A DNA stretch of 58,833 nucleotides from a virus. Positions 25,777 through 33,947 of the stretch are shown here, piece after piece. The position numbers were made by a program, and so were the translations under genes. The notes under the pieces were generated by a model. That model did not search any database. It was not told the DNA's origin and saw only the letters and a program-made list of their open reading frames with translations. The stretch is from positions 1-58,833 of the IMG/VR virus record IMGVR_UViG_3300028361_000031; one strand, 5' to 3'. The number at the start of each line of letters is the position of its first letter. Position 1 is the stretch's first letter.

Positions 25777-26988
25777 ATGGAGTTTTGGGATGCAGAAGAT
25801 GATAGGGTAGATTTTAATTTTGATACCGAAAAAAAGTACTTGATGGAAAACATGGAGTATCTTATGAATATGTCCGTTGAGGAGCAGACCTTATATAAAA
25901 AGTGGGTGGAATTACAAGAACCCAATGTTATAAAGGAAAAGTATTCTTCGTACGCTGGATTATACGATTGGCAATGGAAACCGACTGATATCTATAATAA
26001 GGAACAAACTATCAAAGAGATAGAAGAACTTGAACCCGAAGTATGGATAGTAAAGGATGATTCCGAGGCCACACGTTGGGTTAAATCTCGGAAGATGATA
26101 CACACAATGAGTTGGACTGCTAATCCAGGTCGTAATATGAAAGTATATGTTACCGATAAAAAATCCCATAAGTTATTAGGACAGATTTCGATTGCATCCG
26201 ATGTGACTTCATTAGGGGTACGGGATAAATATATCGGTTGGTCAAAGGATAATAAATTTAAGGATGGTAAATTGAACCATACAGCTATCGCATCAACGAT
26301 AGTTTGTACGCAACCATTGGGATATAACTTTTTAGGTGGGAAATTAATTGCTATGATGGCCACAACAGCTCCAATACGTGATTTTTGGGAAGAAAAGTAC
26401 GGACAGAAATTAATCGCTCTTGGTACAACTTCTTTATATGGAATTCACTCGCAGTATAATGGAATTCCACATTATAAAACTCTTGGTGAATCCAAAGGAC
26501 AGGTATCCGTAAAACCAGATGATTCATTTTATGATCCATGGCATCAATGGTTGAAGGAAAACCGAAGTGAGTGGTATCAAAAAAATATAACCGATGAACG
26601 ATTACGAAATGGTGAATCTATGGGAATCGCTTCTGGACCTGTGAATGGTATCAAGCAAAAAATTCTTGGTAAGATATTCAAGGAAATTAATATAAACCCA
26701 AAGATATACAATCATGGGTTTAAACGCGGTATCTATTTAGCTCAAATGTATGATAACGGTAATGAATTTTTACGTTCCGAGATAGATGAATCAGAATTAA
26801 AATTGAAAAAGAAATTCGATGATAATGTTACATATATAACAAATTGGTGGAAACCAAAAGCGATTAGACGATATACCAAGTTGTTCGATGAAAATCGTAT
26901 CAAACCAGAATGTTTGTTTTACTTAGATGCTATCGGAACTTCTTGGGAAATGGTAAAAGATAAATACTTAAATGAAGTTGGACGTTAA
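25777..26988 (+). CDS. DUF4338/DruA-like protein, copy 2
   Basis: 403 aa from ATG 25777, directly after the copy-1 stop (an upstream TTG at 25765 is less likely). It is collinear with copy 1 throughout (EEQTLYKKWVELQ, MIHTMSWTANPGRNMKVYV, YNFLGGKLIAMMATT, LYGIHSQYNGIPHYKTLGES), with a 17-residue insertion near residue 280. Both copies look intact, so both are probably used. Confidence 0.6.
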   Translation: MEFWDAEDDRVDFNFDTEKKYLMENMEYLMNMSVEEQTLYKKWVELQEPNVIKEKYSSYAGLYDWQWKPTDIYNKEQTIKEIEELEPEVWIVKDDSEATRWVKSRKMIHTMSWTANPGRNMKVYVTDKKSHKLLGQISIASDVTSLGVRDKYIGWSKDNKFKDGKLNHTAIASTIVCTQPLGYNFLGGKLIAMMATTAPIRDFWEEKYGQKLIALGTTSLYGIHSQYNGIPHYKTLGESKGQVSVKPDDSFYDPWHQWLKENRSEWYQKNITDERLRNGESMGIASGPVNGIKQKILGKIFKEININPKIYNHGFKRGIYLAQMYDNGNEFLRSEIDESELKLKKKFDDNVTYITNWWKPKAIRRYTKLFDENRIKPECLFYLDAIGTSWEMVKDKYLNEVGR

Positions 26989-26996
26989 AAATAAAC

Positions 26997-27018
26997 CTAA
27001 ATGTTTTTAAAACGAAAA
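26997..27018 (+). repeat. Short dispersed repeat, copy 1 (second copy 27431-27452)
   Basis: CTAAATGTTTTTAAAACG and CTAAATGTTTTTTAAACG head two tiny ORFs (27001-27072, MFLKRKYNERIYK..., 23 aa; 27435-27482, MFFKRKIQKKYITTI). The shared ATGTTT(T/A) context suggests a duplicated leader or start region rather than chance. Confidence 0.35.
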
Positions 27019-27073
27019 TATAATGAAAGAATATATAAGTACGAACCGTGTTTAACTTTTTTGAAAAAATAAT

Positions 27074-27319
27074 ATGAAACGTTATCAAGAATGTAATTTT
27101 TTAGAGAAGATTTGGAGGACCAGGTGGTATTTGGTTCTACCGTTTATTTTCTTATATGAATATACTAAGTATTCGTATAAAACAAAAACATTTGATAAAT
27201 ATGGGGCTAATCTTATTTGGAGTATTAATGTTAGTATATTACAGTTAGATAAAATGAATTATTATTGGGAATCGGAAGAAGTTTTTAGTAGAATCAAAAC
27301 CGTAATAGAAAAAAAATGA
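27074..27319 (+). CDS. Small membrane-associated hypothetical protein, 81 aa
   Basis: One strongly hydrophobic stretch (WYLVLPFIFLYEY, residues 18-30) after a basic segment, then a Lys/Tyr-rich region. Not recognised. It overlaps the next small ORF by ATGA. Confidence 0.5.
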   Translation: MKRYQECNFLEKIWRTRWYLVLPFIFLYEYTKYSYKTKTFDKYGANLIWSINVSILQLDKMNYYWESEEVFSRIKTVIEKK

Positions 27320-27417
27320 TAGAACATCAAAAAATAATAGATAAACTCTATTTTGATTTATTTGGCCAACGGATAAATACATTAGATGTATTTGATGATA
27401 AATTTTGGGAAATATGA
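27316..27417 (+). CDS. Small hypothetical protein, 33 aa
   Basis: MIEHQKIIDKLYFDLFGQRI then NTLDVFDDKFWEI. The ATGA overlap with the upstream gene supports translation. Function unknown. Confidence 0.4.
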   Translation: MIEHQKIIDKLYFDLFGQRINTLDVFDDKFWEI

Positions 27418-27578
27418 AATTAAAACAAGACTAAATGTTTTTTAAACGAAAAATTCAAAAAAAGTATATTACTACTATATAGATGGTGTCGATGTTGAAA
27501 CCATATCTGCACTATTAGGAATACACCATGATGATGTAGATGAAATAATTGATTATTTAAACTATTTAATATAAAGAT
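27418..27578 (+). other. Intergenic stretch with an ORF fragment lacking a start
   Basis: An open frame ending at 27573 reads YYYYIDGVDVETISALLGI then HHDDVDEIIDYLNYLI and looks protein-like. It is preceded by a TAA at 27443 with no ATG, and the tiny ORF at 27435 covers its start in another frame. It may be a decayed small gene. Confidence 0.3.
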
Positions 27579-27731
27579 ATGGCAGGAAACGACAACGTAT
27601 CATACAGTGGATGGTATACGGCCCGTGAAGTATTTGAAATAGAAAACATAAAACAAAGGCATATAACTACTGTAACTCGTGGTTGGGTTAACAGATCCGG
27701 GAACGTGGTAACATTTGGGATGTGTAAATGA
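27579..27731 (+). CDS. Small hypothetical protein, 50 aa
   Basis: MAGNDNVSYSGWYTAREVFE, with a beta-rich C-terminus (HITTVTRGWVNRSGNVVTFG). Not recognised. It ends in an ATGA overlap with the SLOG gene, so the two are probably translationally coupled. Confidence 0.45.
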   Translation: MAGNDNVSYSGWYTAREVFEIENIKQRHITTVTRGWVNRSGNVVTFGMCK

Positions 27732-28294
27732 TGAAAGAATATATAAATCATACAGGAGGTTGTGTCGGTGCGGATATGAGTTGGGAAACCCAAGGGATTG
27801 AATATGGTATATATTCTATATCATATTCATATAGAAACCATCACCAAAGTGGTAGAAATCAATACATCATGACCGTGGATGAATTGATGGAGGGATGGGA
27901 AAATGTACAAAAGGCAGGACAATCATTAAAACGGAATTTAAAGACAATTGAGTATAATCCGTATGTTAAAAACTTACTATCACGAAACTGGTTTCAAGTA
28001 AAACATTCAGATGCAATATTTGCCATAGGTACATTTGTGAATTCCAAATTAACAGAAGTAAGTGGTGGTACAGGTTGGGCAGTACAAATGGGAATTGATA
28101 ATAATAAACCAGTATATGTTTTTGATCAAGAAATGAATAGTTGGTTTATGTACTTATATTCAGAATGTAAATTTACTAAGTGTTATTCGATACCTAAATT
28201 AACAGAAAATTTTGCAGGAATTGGTACACGCGGCCTAAATATTTTTGGAAAACAAGCAATAGAAGAAATATATAAACATAATTTTAAGAAATGA
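27728..28294 (+). CDS. SLOG-superfamily (Rossmann-like) protein
   Basis: 188 aa. Glycine-rich nucleotide-binding signature near the start (HTGGCVGADMSWE), then HSDAIFAIGTF, SGGTGWAVQMGIDNNKPVYV and FAGIGTRGLNIFGKQAIEEI. SLOG/LOG/DprA-type proteins bind or cleave nucleotides, and some act in NAD+- or cyclic-nucleotide-based immunity. In a phage it could be a nucleotide sensor or a counter-defence factor. The next (decayed) gene begins 4 bases before its end. Confidence 0.65.
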   Translation: MMKEYINHTGGCVGADMSWETQGIEYGIYSISYSYRNHHQSGRNQYIMTVDELMEGWENVQKAGQSLKRNLKTIEYNPYVKNLLSRNWFQVKHSDAIFAIGTFVNSKLTEVSGGTGWAVQMGIDNNKPVYVFDQEMNSWFMYLYSECKFTKCYSIPKLTENFAGIGTRGLNIFGKQAIEEIYKHNFKK

Positions 28295-28574
28295 CTTGCA
28301 TAGTTGGAATAATAGATAAGGAATCCGCATTGGTGGTAATTCCGTCGGTGTATACTGGACAGATATATACATTAGAAAGGATGTAAAGGTATTTAGAGTA
28401 GGTGAATCACATGATAATTATGCATTAATCGGATGTGGTGAATCATATGCATTGGGTTCTTTATTCGAAACTCAATCAAATCTATCACCGAAACAGAGAA
28501 TAATCAAATCGTTGTAATGTATATCCAAATTCAGTAATGGAGTAGCACCACCATTCATACTAGAAAAAATATAA
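28291..28574 (+). pseudogene. Decayed Ntn-hydrolase (HslV/proteasome-like) gene
   Basis: ATG 28291 gives MTCIVGIIDKE. The frame must then shift to read IGGNSVGVYWTDIYIRKDVK and VFRVGESHDNYALIGCGESY, then meets TAA at 28515 before CISKFSNGVAPPFILEKI. This matches phage HslV-like proteins, which start MTCIVG and end with a FSNGV-x-x-PF motif. It has one frameshift and one stop codon. A GIY-YIG gene follows immediately, possibly the cause of the loss. Confidence 0.65.
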
Positions 28575-28621
28575 TTTAACAAAACTTTAACTTTTAGTAT
28601 GTGGTAGAAAAGTATAGACCT

Positions 28622-28637
28622 CATACTTATAAGTATG
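28622..28637 (+). promoter_or_regulatory. 16-bp palindrome covering an endonuclease start codon
   Basis: CATACTTATAAGTATG is a perfect palindrome whose last three bases are the ATG of the GIY-YIG ORF. It also resembles the TTATATTTATA class of motif. It could sequester the start in mRNA or be a protein-binding site. Confidence 0.45.
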
Positions 28638-29279
28638 ATTATATACAAAGTAACAAATACTATAAGCAATAAAGTTTATATAGGACAAACAATTCAGACA
28701 CTACCACAAAGACAATCGGTACATCGAAAAACAGCAAAGAATGGATCCGAAACTAATTTCCATAGAGCATTGAGAAAATACTCAAAACGCAATTGGAAAT
28801 GGGAAGTATTGGAAACTGTAAAATCGGCTGAATTACTTAATGAACGAGAGATATTTCATATTAGAGAATATGATGCATATAAGTCAGGATATAATATGAC
28901 CGAAGGTGGTGATGGGGGATTGACATATAAAAAGGGAACTGAATTATACGAACGTATCAAACATAAACTTGGTAAATGGGAGAATGGAAATCCGGGTGCA
29001 ACACCAATTGCAATAAAAAAGAGATTAGAAACTTTCAAATCCGTAAATTGGCCAAGCGGTGAAACTCACGGTAACTATGGAACGCATCCTGAAAAACCAT
29101 CTTTACGTGGCAGTGGTAATCCAATGTATGGTAAGACACCTACAAATGCTCGTAGAGTAGAGGTTGATGGAATTGTATATAAAAGTGTTGCTGATGCAGC
29201 TCGGAAACTGGATACCAATAATAATACGATTAGGAGAAGGTGCTTAAATGAAGAATTAACAAATTATAAATATAAATAG
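28635..29279 (+). CDS. GIY-YIG homing endonuclease
   Basis: 214 aa. GIY-YIG nuclease: IIYKVTNTISNKVYIGQT (residues 2-19), Arg in ALRKYSKRNWKWEV, Glu in LLNEREIFHI, and the closing GYNMTEGGDGG. NUMOD3-like repeats (GSGNPMYGKTPTNARR) and a C-terminal NUMOD1-type HTH (VEVDGIVYKSVADAARKL) bind DNA. It is free-standing between a pseudogene and the clamp loader gene, and is a probable SegA-like mobile element. Confidence 0.85.
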   Translation: MIIYKVTNTISNKVYIGQTIQTLPQRQSVHRKTAKNGSETNFHRALRKYSKRNWKWEVLETVKSAELLNEREIFHIREYDAYKSGYNMTEGGDGGLTYKKGTELYERIKHKLGKWENGNPGATPIAIKKRLETFKSVNWPSGETHGNYGTHPEKPSLRGSGNPMYGKTPTNARRVEVDGIVYKSVADAARKLDTNNNTIRRRCLNEELTNYKYK

Positions 29280-29282
29280 AAT

Positions 29283-29933
29283 ATGGGGTTTTTTGAAGAA
29301 AAGAAATCAGTAAAAAAAGTAAGTAATTCACTTTGGTGTGAACAGTATAGACCAACAAATTTAGAAGAATATGTTGGTAATACACATCTAAAGGAAAAGA
29401 TTCAGGGGTATTTGGAATCGGGTGATATTCCACATTTATTGTTATTTGGTAAAGCTGGCACCGGCAAAACTACATTAGCTCGATTGATAGTAAACACAAT
29501 AGAATGTGATCACATAATCATAAATGCATCCGATGAAAACAACGTGGACACGGTAAGAACCAAGGTCAAGGGATTTGCATCAACCGTGGGGTTTAAGGAT
29601 AAGAAAGTTATTATATTGGATGAGTGTCTAGATGAAAATACATTGGTTTCGGTTATGCGGAATGGTAATGAAGTTAAACTTCCAATTAAAAGTTTAGATG
29701 ATAAAAATGATTTAGTAAAATCGTGGAATGTGGATAAGAGTCAAATCCAATGGCGACCTTTTTATCATTGGAATGTGGGTGTTAGGGATGTCTATGAAAT
29801 TGAACTTGAAAATGGAGAAATAGTGGTATGTACCGAAGAACACAAATGGTATGTATTGGATAAGAATGATAATCTGATAGTAGTAAAAACTAAAGATTTA
29901 CATAAATATAATTATATTTTATCCCCACAATAG
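29283..29933 (+). CDS. 44: Clamp loader large subunit gp44, N-terminal piece with split-intein N-fragment
   Basis: Extein residues 1-114: LWCEQYRPTNLEEYVGN, Walker A LLLFGKAGTGKTTLARL (about 53-69), ending IILDE. At Cys115 (base 29625) a 102-aa intein N-fragment begins (CLDENTLVSVMRNGNEVKLP) with block B VVCTEEHKWYVLD. The insertion is inside Walker B (DE^CD), so the ATPase is dead until spliced. No endonuclease gene lies between the halves, only 28 bases. Confidence 0.9.
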   Translation: MGFFEEKKSVKKVSNSLWCEQYRPTNLEEYVGNTHLKEKIQGYLESGDIPHLLLFGKAGTGKTTLARLIVNTIECDHIIINASDENNVDTVRTKVKGFASTVGFKDKKVIILDECLDENTLVSVMRNGNEVKLPIKSLDDKNDLVKSWNVDKSQIQWRPFYHWNVGVRDVYEIELENGEIVVCTEEHKWYVLDKNDNLIVVKTKDLHKYNYILSPQ

Positions 29934-29961
29934 GATAAAAAAATACAATTAAATAAGTTAT

Positions 29962-30702
29962 ATGATGGAGTTAAAAAAAATTAAAATCAATTCAATAAAT
30001 AAGTTAACCGAACAACGTAGCGTCTACGATATATCGGTTGAAGGTAATCATAATTTTTTCATTGGAAAAACGGAAACACTAACACACAATTGTGACTATT
30101 TAACCCCAAATGCTCAAGCTATAATGCGTAATCTAATGGAAACGTTCTCACATCACTGTAGGTTCATCCTAACGTGTAATTACGTGGAAAAGGTTATACC
30201 ACCCATTCAATCCCGATGTCAGACGTTCCAGATAGTACCACCGACCAAGAAGGATGTAGCAGTTCAAGTCGCGAGGATACTTGGGTTGGAGAGTATTACA
30301 TACGAACCGCAAAATATTGTAACAATAGTAGATTCAGCTTATCCGGATATTCGTAAGATTATCAACACTGCTCAAATGAATTCTAGTAAAGGTACACTAA
30401 AGTTGGATAAAACTAATATCATAGATTCGGATATACGGACCAAGATTGTAGAAATATTACAATCTAAGGATGATAAACGAAACAAATATATGAATTCAAG
30501 GAAGGCTATTGCTGATTCACGGATGCAGGATTTTACCGAACTGTACACGTATTTATATGAGAAAGTAGATGATTATGCGGATGGAAATACATCATCGGTA
30601 ATCTTGTTATTAGCAGAAGGACAATATAAGGATGCAATGGTCGTGGATCGCGAAATCGTTTTTATGGCCACTTTGGTAAATATAATCGGAGTTGTATCGT
30701 AA
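29962..30702 (+). CDS. 44: Split-intein C-fragment fused to gp44 C-terminal piece
   Basis: Residues 1-43 are the intein C-fragment (RSVYDISVEGNHNFFIGKTE, ending LTHN), with +1 Cys at base 30091. The extein continues CDYLTPNAQAIMRNLMETFS, FILTCNYVEKVIPPIQSRC (sensor 1 and the SRC arginine finger), YPDIRKIINTAQMN (sensor 2). Spliced gp44 would be 317 aa against 319 in T4. Frame and stop differ from the first piece, so this is a genuine two-gene arrangement and not a single stop mutation. Confidence 0.9.
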   Translation: MMELKKIKINSINKLTEQRSVYDISVEGNHNFFIGKTETLTHNCDYLTPNAQAIMRNLMETFSHHCRFILTCNYVEKVIPPIQSRCQTFQIVPPTKKDVAVQVARILGLESITYEPQNIVTIVDSAYPDIRKIINTAQMNSSKGTLKLDKTNIIDSDIRTKIVEILQSKDDKRNKYMNSRKAIADSRMQDFTELYTYLYEKVDDYADGNTSSVILLLAEGQYKDAMVVDREIVFMATLVNIIGVVS

Positions 30703-30706
30703 TTAA

Positions 30707-30738
30707 TTAGGAATTCTCATTTAAAATTTGTATATTAC
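30707..30738 (+). promoter_or_regulatory. Bacteroidota-type promoter
   Basis: TTAG 30707-30710, 20-base spacer, TATATTAC at 30731. The start codon at 30740 is only 2 bases after the -7 box, so the transcript would be leaderless or start at an inner codon. Confidence 0.55.
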
Positions 30739-30739
30739 A

Positions 30740-30910
30740 ATGATGGAAGCAAACGTAACAAAACGCACCGATGATTATATCTTAATCTTTTGGGAAGATG
30801 ATTGGGAATTCGGTAACATTAAAATAGAACGAGATGGAAATGGTATGAAAGTAGATTCGGAGTGCATTGGATTTGATAAATTTTTGAAAGTGATGCGAAA
30901 TATAAATTAA
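30740..30910 (+). CDS. Small hypothetical protein, 56 aa
   Basis: ATG 30740 preferred to a TTG at 30728 lying in the promoter. Beta-rich: DDYILIFWEDDWEFGNIKIE then SECIGFDKFLKVMRNIN. Not recognised. Confidence 0.45.
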   Translation: MMEANVTKRTDDYILIFWEDDWEFGNIKIERDGNGMKVDSECIGFDKFLKVMRNIN

Positions 30911-30938
30911 TACAACTATACAAAATCAAACTATAGAA

Positions 30939-31334
30939 ATGAGTACCAAGGAGAGTATTTTAAAAAAATTCGAAGGACTAAAGGGTCAATTTGTAATTAT
31001 ATCAAACTGGAAAATTGAAAGATTAGTTGCTGTTGCAGAGGATTTGGACGATTATTATTATATTACATATAATGGGTCGAAGTTAAATTTTCAAACTTGT
31101 TTATGTAAGTTAGTCCAATTAAAGGGAAAACTTGATGAAAGAGATTATAATGAATTTGAGCGATTATCAAGGTTAAACCATTATGATAAATTAATACGTA
31201 CTGAAACATATCGGTGCTATCATAGTGAACTTGGACAACCATTACCAACACTAGATGAATATAAACAATCACTAATATCAACTTGGGATGTAAATGATAA
31301 ATTATTAACTGAAATTATTTTTGATGATGAATAA
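30939..31334 (+). CDS. Hypothetical protein, 131 aa
   Basis: Starts KESILKKFEGLKGQFVIISN, with an SH3-like strand pattern (WKIERLVAVAEDLDDYYYIT), then a charged helical half. Not recognised. No membrane segment. It lies between gp44 and the ligase. Confidence 0.5.
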   Translation: MSTKESILKKFEGLKGQFVIISNWKIERLVAVAEDLDDYYYITYNGSKLNFQTCLCKLVQLKGKLDERDYNEFERLSRLNHYDKLIRTETYRCYHSELGQPLPTLDEYKQSLISTWDVNDKLLTEIIFDDE

Positions 31335-31371
31335 CATTCTACAACGAGAGTTGTTGACATAAATAAATAAA

Positions 31372-32409
31372 ATGAATTTATATAAATTGGATAGTAAAGG
31401 TAAATTACGAATTTTAATCATAACTGCTGAAAGCGGTAATTTAATTCAAGAATCCGGACTTTACGATGGAAAACACGTAATTCATAGTAAATTATGTAAA
31501 CCAAAGAACATAGGTAAATCAAATGAAACCACGGAAATTACACAAGCGGAATGTGAGTTAGATGCATTGGTCATTAAAAAATTACGTGAGGGGTATTCAT
31601 CTACCATAGATGGTGCAAGGAATACCATAACGATTTTACCCCAACTAGCAAAGGACTTTTTCAAGGAATATAAAAAAGTGGATTGGAATGATGCATATGT
31701 CCAACCAAAATTGGATGGCATGAGAGCATTGGGTAAGAGTGGTACATTGACATCGAGGACAAATTCAGTGATTACTACATTATCACATATTGAAAATTCC
31801 ATAACTAACGAGGTTCAGTTTATTGATGGTGAATTATATGCACATGGGTTATCATTCCAAGAAAATATGAAAATCATTAAAAAATACAGAAAGGGTTTAA
31901 CAGAAAATGTAAAGTTCCATGTATATGATATGATTTCAGATAAACCATTTATCGAAAGATACGAGGGATTAAAGGAAATCGTTGCAGGTTTACCACATAT
32001 CGAACTAGTACCAACTTTCAAAATCAACAATATAGGGGAGTTGGAAGATAAATACATAGAAATGATGCAGAACGGATATGAGGGTGTTATGTTACGTTGG
32101 GGAAGTTCCGGGTATCAAATCAACTCTAGAAGTTCTAATTTACTTAAATACAAGAAATTTTTCGATATTGCGTTACCTATTGTAGATATCACCCCGAACG
32201 ATGCAACACCGACACACGGTACTGTTTGGGTCGAGTATAATGGTCAAATTACAAAAACAGGAGCTAAGTTATCCCATAAAGACCGCGAAGAATTATTAAT
32301 CAATAAGGATGAATATATAGGAAAAACCGCGGAAATTCGGTATTTTGAAGAAACGGATGAAGGTTTAATGAGATTCCCTGTATTTTATGGAGTTAGATTG
32401 GATAAATAA
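31372..32409 (+). CDS. ATP-dependent DNA ligase
   Basis: 345 aa. Adenylation motif I PKLDGMRAL with Lys113, motif III FIDGELY, motif IV EGVMLRWG, motif V LLKYKKFFD. An N-terminal WGR-like domain (residues 1-75: NIGKSNETTEITQAECELDA, LREGYSS) precedes the catalytic part, and an OB domain ends it. It seals nicks after primer removal by the exonuclease. T4 has a longer ligase without WGR. Confidence 0.85.
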   Translation: MNLYKLDSKGKLRILIITAESGNLIQESGLYDGKHVIHSKLCKPKNIGKSNETTEITQAECELDALVIKKLREGYSSTIDGARNTITILPQLAKDFFKEYKKVDWNDAYVQPKLDGMRALGKSGTLTSRTNSVITTLSHIENSITNEVQFIDGELYAHGLSFQENMKIIKKYRKGLTENVKFHVYDMISDKPFIERYEGLKEIVAGLPHIELVPTFKINNIGELEDKYIEMMQNGYEGVMLRWGSSGYQINSRSSNLLKYKKFFDIALPIVDITPNDATPTHGTVWVEYNGQITKTGAKLSHKDREELLINKDEYIGKTAEIRYFEETDEGLMRFPVFYGVRLDK

Positions 32410-32430
32410 GACAACAAAACAAATAGAATT

Positions 32431-32688
32431 ATGTCTAAAATATTAGGAAAAGATGGAATGGGAAATCCAGTAAAACCCAAAACAGCGTTAGAACAATCTA
32501 CACCAATGGAATGTACTAATTGCAGTAATGATGTTTATATACCTGCGATTAAAATGAGAAGATTATCAAAGCTTTTAAGTGGTAAACTGAAAGATGATAT
32601 TATTCCTATTGAAGTATATTGTTGTTCGAATTGTGGTGAACTAAACGAGGAATTATATCCGGAGGAATTGAAATCTTTATTATTATAG
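32431..32688 (+). CDS. Small zinc-ribbon protein
   Basis: 85 aa. Two Cys pairs, MECTNCSNDV (about 27-36) and VYCCSNCGELNEEL (about 62-75), would bind one zinc. KMRRLSKLLSGKLKDDIIPI lies between. It resembles small conserved zinc proteins of T4-like phages. Role unknown. Confidence 0.55.
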   Translation: MSKILGKDGMGNPVKPKTALEQSTPMECTNCSNDVYIPAIKMRRLSKLLSGKLKDDIIPIEVYCCSNCGELNEELYPEELKSLLL

Positions 32689-32689
32689 T

Positions 32690-32788
32690 ATGAGATTAAT
32701 ATTAGGTGATAGTGCAATAAAATTAAGAGAATTGGATGATAATTCCGTAGATAGTATCGTGACTTGTTGGGACACAATGTGTTTTTGA
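32690..32788 (+). pseudogene. N-terminal remnant of a DNA methyltransferase gene
   Basis: MRLILGDSAIKLRELDDNSV then DSIVTC matches the start of beta-type N4/N6 methyltransferases (GDS, then 'DNSVDxIVTDPPY'). It breaks off exactly where the catalytic TDPPY should be and stops at 32788. The HNH ORF at 32837 follows. A possible C-terminal scrap is at 33430-33477. Confidence 0.6.
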
Positions 32789-32826
32789 TTATTTCCTTAT
32801 ATTTATACATAAAATAAATAATCAAA
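32784..32826 (+). promoter_or_regulatory. 11-bp hairpin with late-promoter-like loop before HNH ORF
   Basis: TTTGATTATTT (32784-32794) pairs perfectly with AAATAATCAAA (32816-32826); TTATATTTATA (32797-32807) lies in the loop, and the ATG at 32837 follows by 10 bases. It has the same layout as 12077-12116. Confidence 0.55.
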
Positions 32827-32836
32827 GAATAACTTT

Positions 32837-33430
32837 ATGGATAAACGAAAATTAAAAAATAGCAGTTGGGATAATTTAATAAAAGGGCCAGATGTGATGA
32901 AGAAAATCTCAATTAGTAATCAGTTATATAATACTTGTTTGAATTGCAATGAGAAAATCAAAGTATATCCATCAACACAATCCATAAGAAAATTTTGCAA
33001 TCAAGATTGTAAAAATAAAGGACAATCCAAAGGATTAACCGCACCAATGCGAAAAGGAACAGGTGTTGATATAGTGACAAAGAATCTTAAAGGAAAATAT
33101 TATAAATATAGAAAAAAAGATAAAGTATTAGATTATTCGGTAAGTGAGTTTATAGATAGAATATATAATGGTCATTGTGAGTATTGTGGTAGTACTGAAC
33201 ATCAAACACTTGGACTTGATAGAATTGACAATGATATGCCACATTTATTAAATAATACTAATGTTTGTTGTGAATTATGTAATACAACACGAGGTCATAG
33301 ATTTGATGTAATTCAAATGAAAAGAATTGGGAAACTCATAAAATCTTTTAATATGAATGGTTGGCGGGTTATGAATGAAAAATCTTTATTAAAAATGAAA
33401 GAATCAATAAATAATAAAATACTAGATTAG
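32837..33430 (+). CDS. HNH endonuclease inserted in a methyltransferase gene
   Basis: 197 aa. Zinc-rich N-terminal part (TCLNCNEKIKVYPS ... KFCNQDCKNKG). HNH core: GHCEYCGSTEHQTLGLDRID then NVCCELCNTTRGHRF (Cys pairs framing the HNH). It is a probable homing enzyme whose insertion removed most of the methyltransferase. Confidence 0.75.
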   Translation: MDKRKLKNSSWDNLIKGPDVMKKISISNQLYNTCLNCNEKIKVYPSTQSIRKFCNQDCKNKGQSKGLTAPMRKGTGVDIVTKNLKGKYYKYRKKDKVLDYSVSEFIDRIYNGHCEYCGSTEHQTLGLDRIDNDMPHLLNNTNVCCELCNTTRGHRFDVIQMKRIGKLIKSFNMNGWRVMNEKSLLKMKESINNKILD

Positions 33431-33477
33431 AAGTTAAACCAGAAGTAGTAAAAACTTTGAATAAATTTTTTGGATAA
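33430..33477 (+). pseudogene. C-terminal scrap of the interrupted methyltransferase
   Basis: Open frame EVKPEVVKTLNKFFG and stop, starting at the last base of the HNH gene. Proposed as the tail of the gene begun at 32690. Too short to prove. Confidence 0.3.
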
Positions 33478-33479
33478 TT

Positions 33480-33947
33480 ATGAGTAATACGACAAAAGAA
33501 ACCGCTACTTTGTTTTCACACATCAAACAAATAACTGGTGTACAGGACCCCAAATATTGGGATAATTTGGATGATGCATCTAAACGAACGTGGAGTAACT
33601 ATATGGTGCATAGATTTTTATCAATGGAACCTGATTGGTTAGAAACTATATCAGATTTACAACCTTACACGGAAATATTAGAACCAAGAGAACTTTATCT
33701 TGTATATATTGGTATTCTGCCGAAATCAAGAAAGTTCTTAAAGTATGTTAAGGGTAAGAAAGAAGATAAGCATGAAAAGTGGTTGGTGGAATTAATAAAA
33801 CAGGATTATCAGTGTTCACTAAAGGAATCCACGGATTATTTGGATATTTTATATGCTACCAAAAAAGGAAAGGAACATATAAAGTATATTTGTGAAAAAT
33901 ATGGCACGGATCCCAAAGTTATTGTTAAACTTCGACTTGGTAAATAA
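33480..33947 (+). CDS. 62: Clamp loader small subunit, gp62-like
   Basis: 155 aa. LFSHIKQITGVQDPKYWDNL, TWSNYMVHRFLSMEPDWLET, LYLVYIGILPKSRKFLKYVK and CSLKESTDYLDIL fit the weakly conserved gp62 family of T4-like phages (YM-x-(N/H)RFLSM, then IPK-x-(R/K)-x-(F/Y)-x-x-YVK). It completes the gp44/gp62 clamp loader with the clamp at 22746. T4 gp62 is 187 aa. Confidence 0.65.
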   Translation: MSNTTKETATLFSHIKQITGVQDPKYWDNLDDASKRTWSNYMVHRFLSMEPDWLETISDLQPYTEILEPRELYLVYIGILPKSRKFLKYVKGKKEDKHEKWLVELIKQDYQCSLKESTDYLDILYATKKGKEHIKYICEKYGTDPKVIVKLRLGK

